Origin: Pseudomonadota bacterium
GTDB taxonomy: Bacteria; Pseudomonadota; Gammaproteobacteria; Burkholderiales; Burkholderiaceae_C
Length of the DNA stretch: 40,857 nucleotides
Direction: 5' to 3'
Assembly: GCA_021818065.1 (NCBI GenBank)
Contig: JAKAFC010000003.1
Location: 1-40,857, forward strand
Shown: positions 36,230 to 40,857 of the stretch, piece after piece
Layout of the letters: each line of letters begins with the position of its first letter
Position numbering within the stretch: the first letter of the stretch is position 1
Notes under the pieces: model-generated
The model's database searches: none
Told to the model about the DNA's origin: nothing
What the model saw: the letters and a program-made list of their open reading frames with translations, nothing else
Program-made: the position numbers and the translations under genes

Positions 36230-37407
36230 ATGCGCCTCGCCGAACGCAACCAGGCCATCGCGCCCTTTTACGTCATGGACGTGGTGCGCGCCGCCGCGCA
36301 GCAGCAGAAAGCGTGGGACGCGCAGGGCCGCAGCATGATCCACCTCAGCGTGGGCGAGCCCGACTTCACCGCGCCCGAACCCGTCATCGCCGCCGCCACC
36401 CGCGCCCTGCGCGACGGCCGCACCGGCTACACCCTGGCGCCCGGCCTGCCGGCGCTGCGCGAGCGCATCGCCGCGCACTACGCGCAGGCGCATGGCGTGT
36501 CCATCGACCCGGCCCGCGTGTTCGTCACCGCGGGAGCCTCGGGCGCCCTCACCTTGGCCAGCCTGCTGCTGTTCAACCCGGGCGACGAAGTGCTCATGCC
36601 CGATCCGAGCTATCCGTGCAACAAGAACTTCGTCGCCGCCGCCGGGGCGCAGGCGCGCATGCTGCCCGCACCCGCGACGCAACGCTTTCAGCTCACAGCC
36701 CGCGAAGTCGAAGATGCCTGGACACCGCAGACCGCAGGCGTGCTGCTGGCCTCGCCCTCCAACCCCACCGGCACCTCCATCGCCCCCGACGAACTGCGCC
36801 GCATCGTGGATGCAGTACGCGCCCGTGGCGGCGTGAGCATCGTCGATGAAATCTACCTCGGCCTGAGCTACGACAGCGCCTTCGGCCAGACCGCGCTGGC
36901 GGCGGGCGAGGACGTCATCACGGTCAACAGCTTCTCCAAGTACTTCCAGATGACCGGCTGGCGGCTGGGCTGGCTGGTGGTGCCACCCGCGCTGGTCGCC
37001 CCGCTGGAACGTATGGCGGGCAACTTGTTCATCTGCGCCAGCAGCGTCGCCCAGAACGCCGCCCTGGCCTGCTTCGAACCCGACACGCTGCAGGAGTACG
37101 AGCGCCGCCGTGCCGAGTTCCAGCGTCGGCGCGACCGCATCGTGCCGGGCCTGGAGGCACTGGGGCTGCGCGTGCCCGTGCACCCCGACGGCGCCTTCTA
37201 CGTCTACGCCGACTGCTCGGCCTACAGCGCCGACAGCTGGGACTTCTGCTTCGACGTCATGCGCGACACCGGCGTGGTGCTGGTGCCCGGCAAAGACTTC
37301 GGCACCACCGAACCGCAGCGCTACTTCCGCCTGAGCTACGCCAACAGCATGGCCAACCTGGACGAAGCCCTGGCCAGACTGCGGAGCTATCTGGAGCGCA
37401 AGGCGGC

Positions 37408-37411
<4 letters not shown>
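36230..37411 (+). CDS. Class I/II PLP-dependent aminotransferase
   Basis: The 393-residue product is a fold-type I aminotransferase of the aspartate/alanine group. HLSVGEPDFTAPEPV, TAGASGALTLA, ASPSNPTGTSIAPDEL and VDEIYLGLSYD are typical. The PLP-binding lysine is Lys237 in VNSFSKYFQMTGWRLGWLV, and the substrate-carboxylate arginine is in YFRLSYANS. The amino-acid specificity cannot be read reliably. The start at 36230 (MRLAERNQAIAPFYV) lies 7 bp after nusB; the track ORF is extended in another frame of nusB. The stop overlaps ybgC by 4 bp. Confidence 0.9.
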
Positions 37412-37863
<452 letters not shown>

Positions 37864-38008
37864 CTGCCGTGCCGCGCCGGCGTGAACCCCGGCGTGAACC
37901 TTTTGGCGCTGGCTCTGTCTTCTTCCAGGCGTTTCTGCCGTTGCCGGATTTGTTGTAATGCAGCCTGGCCCTGCGCCATCTCCCAGCCACTCCAAGCCAC
38001 CCCTTCCT

Positions 38009-38743
38009 ATGGATCAAAACTTTTCCATCGTGTCCATGGTGCTCGGCGCCAGCATCGTGGTGCAGTTGGTGCTCGCGCTGCTACTCTCGGTGTCGCTGGC
38101 GAGCTGGACCGTGATCTTCCGCAAGTATTTCGCCATCAAGTCGGCGCGCATCAAATCGGAAGACTTTGAGCAGGAATTCTGGTCGGGCACCGGGCTCAAC
38201 GACCTGTACCAATCGGCGCTGAGCAGCGGCCGCCACGGCAGCCCGCTGCAGCGCATCTTCGCCTCGGGCATGCGCGAATACCTCAAGCTGCGCGAGCGCC
38301 ATGTGCTCGACGGCTCCACCCTGGTCGATGGCGCCCGCCGCGCCATGCGTGCCGCCTTCCAGCGCGAGATGGACGCGCTCGAAGCCAATCTGTCCTTCCT
38401 CGCCTCGGTCGGCTCGGTATCGCCCTATGTTGGCCTGTTCGGCACGGTGTGGGGCATCATGCACGCCTTCGTCGGTCTGTCCAACCTGCAGCAGGTCACG
38501 CTGGCCACAGTAGCGCCGGGCATCGCCGAGGCCCTGGTGGCCACGGCCATCGGCCTGTTCGCGGCGATTCCGGCGGTGATCGCCTACAACTTCTTCGCCC
38601 GCGACATCGACCGCCTGGCCAACCGCTACGAGTCGTTCACCGAGGAGTTTTCCAACATCCTGCAGCGCCAGAGTGCACCCGCCGTGCAGGCCGCCCCGGC
38701 CGCCACCCGGCCGGCTGCGGCGGGATTTCAGGGAACGCGCTGA
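38009..38743 (+). CDS. tolQ: Tol-Pal system protein TolQ
   Basis: TolQ and TolR form the proton-driven motor that energises TolA during outer-membrane constriction. The 244-residue product has one N-terminal membrane helix (MVLGASIVVQLVLALLLSVS) and two later ones (SVSPYVGLFGTVWGIMHAFV; ATAIGLFAAIPAVIAYNFFA), separated by a cytoplasmic loop with RAAFQREMDALEANLSFLAS. The start at 38009 (MDQNFSIVSM) was chosen over 37958 on family length. Confidence 0.94.
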   Translation: MDQNFSIVSMVLGASIVVQLVLALLLSVSLASWTVIFRKYFAIKSARIKSEDFEQEFWSGTGLNDLYQSALSSGRHGSPLQRIFASGMREYLKLRERHVLDGSTLVDGARRAMRAAFQREMDALEANLSFLASVGSVSPYVGLFGTVWGIMHAFVGLSNLQQVTLATVAPGIAEALVATAIGLFAAIPAVIAYNFFARDIDRLANRYESFTEEFSNILQRQSAPAVQAAPAATRPAAAGFQGTR

Positions 38744-38826
38744 CATGATGCTGCCCAACGCACGGCATGGGCTGCCCCTGTGGGGCACGGCTTGGCCAAA
38801 GGCGCAGCCCAAACGGGAGTTCTGAG

Positions 38827-39294
38827 ATGCCCGCCATTCAATCCAGCGGCCGTGGTCATCGCTCGCGGCGTGCCCTGGCCGACATCAACGTCGTGCCGTA
38901 CATCGACGTCATGCTGGTGCTGCTGATCATTTTCATGGTCACGGCGCCGCTCATCACCCCCACCATGGTCAAGCTGCCCACCGTGGGCAACGCGCCGCAG
39001 GCGCCGAGCACCCTGGTGCAGGTGACCATCCAGAAGGACGACACCCTGCAAGTGACGCTGCGCGACCCCAAGCTCAAGTCCGCCAGCGCCACGCCGCAAG
39101 CGGTCAGCCTGAAGGACCTGCCGCAGACCGTGCAGCAACTGGCCTCACAGGCGGGGCTGGGCATGGATGCCATGCCGGTGCTCATCGCCGCCGACAAAGA
39201 CGTGAAATACGACGCCGTGATGCGCGCCCTCAACCTGCTCAAGCAGCATGGCGTGGAGCGCGTGGGCCTGGCGGTGCAGTCCAATCCCTCCTGA
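38827..39294 (+). CDS. tolR: Tol-Pal system protein TolR
   Basis: TolR couples the proton gradient to TolA. The 155-residue product has a basic N-terminus, one membrane helix with the essential aspartate (NVVPYIDVMLVLLIIFMVTA) and an ExbD-like periplasmic domain (VLIAADKDVKYDAVMRALNL). The start at 38827 (MPAIQSSGRG) was chosen because the upstream part of the track ORF lies in the tolQ-tolR gap. It follows tolQ by 83 bp. Confidence 0.94.
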   Translation: MPAIQSSGRGHRSRRALADINVVPYIDVMLVLLIIFMVTAPLITPTMVKLPTVGNAPQAPSTLVQVTIQKDDTLQVTLRDPKLKSASATPQAVSLKDLPQTVQQLASQAGLGMDAMPVLIAADKDVKYDAVMRALNLLKQHGVERVGLAVQSNPS

Positions 39295-39304
39295 CAGCAA
39301 GCGC

Positions 39305-40291
39305 ATGCGTCCGGCGCCATTGTCCCCGACCGATCCCACCGCCTTGCGCCCGCCGCACGAACGCGGCACCGGGCGCGCCTTCGTCTTGGCAGCACTGTTT
39401 CATCTGCTGCTCATTGCCCTCATCGCCTTTGGCGTGCATTGGAAGAGCCATCCCCCCGAAGCGGTCGAGGCCGAGTTGTGGTCGCCCACGGTGCAGCGGG
39501 CCGCGCCCCGCCCCACCGCGCCCATGGAGCACAAGCAGCCACAACCGCAGCCGCAACCCACCCCGGCCCCGCCGCCGCCCAAGCCCGTGGTCCAGCCCGA
39601 GCCGCAACCGCAAGTGCAGCAGGCCGACATCATCTTGAAGCAGCAACGGGAAGCGGCGCTGAAAAAGCAGCAGCAAGAACAGCAGGCTCGCCTGGAACAG
39701 CGGCTCAAGGAGGAACAGAAAAAACTCGCGGCGGAGAAGCAGCGCCTAGCCGAGCAGAAGCGGCTGCAGCAGGAGCAGCGTTTGGCCGAACAGAAGCAGG
39801 CCGAGCAGGAGAAACTGCGGCAGGAAAAGCTTGCCGAGCAGAAAAAGCTGGCGGAGCAAAAGCGCTTGGCCGAATTGCGCCAGCAAAAGCTGGAACAGCA
39901 ACAGGCCCAGGTTGCGGCCTCATCGCGTGACGATTATATGAAGCAACTCATGCAGCAGGCCGGCACCGGCGCCGCCGCCAGCACGGGCACCGCAGCGCAG
40001 ACCTCGGGACCGTCGGGCACCTATGCCGCGCGTATCGCCAGTCTGGTGCGCGAGAACGTGACCTACCCGGAAATCAATCAGATCACTGGCGACCCGCGCG
40101 TCACCGTGCTCGTGAACCTCGCGCCGGACGGCACCGTGCTCACCACAAAGATCGAGCGCTCCAGTGGCGTGGCGAGTTGGGATCAGGCCGTTCTGCGCGC
40201 CATCGAGCGCGTCGGCCGCTTTCCGCCCGACAGCAACGGCAAGATCTGGACACCCATGCTGGTCAAAGCCGGACCGCGCGATCCGGGCTGA
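39305..40291 (+). CDS. tolA: Tol-Pal / TonB-family envelope protein TolA
   Basis: TolA spans the periplasm between TolQR and TolB/Pal. The 328-residue product has a cytoplasmic N-terminus and one anchor helix (FVLAALFHLLLIALIAFGVHW). A Pro-rich segment and a long Gln/Lys/Glu/Leu/Ala-rich helix (about residues 108-205, e.g. QKRLAEQKRLAELRQQ-type repeats) follow, then a TonB/TolA-like C-terminal domain (YAARIASLVRENVTYPEI to the end). The start at 39305 (MRPAPLSPTD) lies 10 bp after tolR. No tolB or pal follows. Confidence 0.92.
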   Translation: MRPAPLSPTDPTALRPPHERGTGRAFVLAALFHLLLIALIAFGVHWKSHPPEAVEAELWSPTVQRAAPRPTAPMEHKQPQPQPQPTPAPPPPKPVVQPEPQPQVQQADIILKQQREAALKKQQQEQQARLEQRLKEEQKKLAAEKQRLAEQKRLQQEQRLAEQKQAEQEKLRQEKLAEQKKLAEQKRLAELRQQKLEQQQAQVAASSRDDYMKQLMQQAGTGAAASTGTAAQTSGPSGTYAARIASLVRENVTYPEINQITGDPRVTVLVNLAPDGTVLTTKIERSSGVASWDQAVLRAIERVGRFPPDSNGKIWTPMLVKAGPRDPG

Positions 40292-40330
40292 GCCCCGTTT
40301 TGTCCCCCGATCTTCGTCCGGAACGCATCC

Positions 40331-40735
40331 ATGATCCATCTTGCCATGGCGTGCTACGCGCTGGTCATGCTGGCCTTGACCGTCGGCAGTGCCCAGGCAG
40401 CGTCGCTGCACAAGTGCAACGTGAACGGCACCACCACTTACCAGCAGGAACCCTGCCCGTCCGCCCAGGCAGGAAAGCGCCCCACGCTGGATGAACTGAA
40501 CGCCGAAGAAAAGAGGCGCCGTGCCGCGGCCGCAGCCACGGTCTCCCGTGGAACGGCGCCCTCTTTCCCTGAGACTGCGCCTCAGCCCGTCGGATTCCGC
40601 TGCGACGGCAGGCAATACTGCTCGCAAATGACCTCGTGCGCCGAGGCGAAGTATTTTCTCGCCCACTGCCCAGGCGTGAAGATGGATGGCGACAAGAACG
40701 GCATTCCCTGCGAACAGCAGTGGTGCAACCGCTGA
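40331..40735 (+). CDS. Secreted Excalibur calcium-binding-domain protein
   Basis: The 134-residue product has a signal peptide (MACYALVMLALTVGSAQA). A short DUF4124-like segment follows (HKCNVNGTTTYQQEPCP, about 28-43), then an Ala/Arg linker. The C-terminal Excalibur domain has six cysteines and the calcium-type loop DGDKNGIPCEQQWC (about 119-132). Some Excalibur proteins carry a nuclease; none is present here. It lies where tolB would be expected after tolA, with a 39-bp gap, and may be cotranscribed. Its role is unknown. Confidence 0.8.
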   Translation: MIHLAMACYALVMLALTVGSAQAASLHKCNVNGTTTYQQEPCPSAQAGKRPTLDELNAEEKRRRAAAAATVSRGTAPSFPETAPQPVGFRCDGRQYCSQMTSCAEAKYFLAHCPGVKMDGDKNGIPCEQQWCNR

Positions 40736-40801
40736 CTGAGCCGGGTGGCGTGGCTCTGGCGTAGCCCGCCCAAGGGTCGTCTTCGGGTGTTCGGGGGGGG
40801 G

Positions 40802-40857
40802 TCAGTAGCGCACCTCGGCGCGCCCGTCTTTGGTCAGGCGCGCGAGCTCGGCCAGCA
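40802..40857 (-). CDS. Partial minus-strand gene cut by the right window edge
   Basis: Reading the minus strand inward from the edge gives an open frame ending LAELARLTKDGRAEVRY and a TGA stop at 40802-40804. With only about 18 codons visible no family can be assigned. It converges on the Excalibur gene. A run of nine Gs lies just beyond the stop, a possible sequencing-error-prone site. Confidence 0.4.
   Translation of the reverse strand, partial: LAELARLTKDGRAEVRY

Noticed and set aside
40786-40801. Run of nine Gs as a phase-variable tract
   Set aside because: It lies between convergent genes, outside any coding frame or promoter I can identify, so there is nothing for it to switch.

Overview
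The window is a GC-rich stretch of bacterial chromosome with dense, mostly housekeeping gene content. The gene complement points to the Betaproteobacteria, order Burkholderiales: plsX-rpmF-yceD, a divergent rluC/rne pair, nrdR-ribD-ribE, ribBA-ribH-nusB, a 2Fe-2S 'CDP-glucoseen reductase'-type oxidoreductase, livFGMH and tolQRA. A two-gene YeeE/YedE thiosulfate-type permease is compatible with a sulfur-using genus such as Thiomonas, but genus assignment is inference. I see no prophage, insertion sequence, CRISPR array, tRNA or rRNA.

Layout. 1-1353 (minus): plsX (cut by the window edge), rpmF and yceD, linking ribosome and phospholipid synthesis. 1479-2990 (plus): split YeeE/YedE sulfur permease genes and a YceF-type maf, converging on sppA (minus). 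4126-8121: an unusual accessory block. It holds a small outer-membrane barrel gene, a two-gene minus-strand operon (DUF6502-type protein with a helix-turn-helix-like segment, then a DUF5666 protein with GGTG repeats), and a divergent gene for a secreted protein ending in 15 tandem pentapeptides of form xPx[V/I/L]x. Three copies of a 17-bp palindrome close to GTGGGAAA-N-TTTCCCAC sit on the two plus-strand promoter regions of this block. I interpret it as a small self-contained regulon of unknown function, and it is the best candidate here for an undescribed system.

8178-13606: a Gph-like phosphatase and rluC (minus), then rne (plus) with a leader of about 700 nt. 13638-15611: an NAD-dependent epimerase-like gene (minus) and the ferredoxin-type reductase (plus). 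15660-19208 (minus): livF-livG-livM-livH, the core of a branched-chain amino-acid ABC importer without its binding protein. 19209-19567: a structured non-coding gap with a plus-strand terminator. 19568-24751 (minus): rarA, lolA, ftsK and a Crp/Fnr-type regulator. 24958-26500 (plus): trxB, then rpmB-rpmG. 26669-29910 (minus): a fatty-acid desaturase, an RsmB-like RNA methyltransferase and purN.

30004-40735 (plus): a long, closely packed gene series. It runs nrdR, ribD, ribE, a class II glutamine amidotransferase, pagP, ribBA, ribH, nusB, a class I aminotransferase, ybgC, tolQ, tolR, tolA and a secreted Excalibur-domain protein. It combines control of ribonucleotide reductase, most of riboflavin synthesis, transcription antitermination and the inner-membrane half of the Tol-Pal envelope system. 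A minus-strand gene is cut at the right edge.

Starts were often moved inward from the longest ORF, using family start motifs, signal peptides or overlap with the upstream gene. All function calls come from reading the translations; no database search was run.
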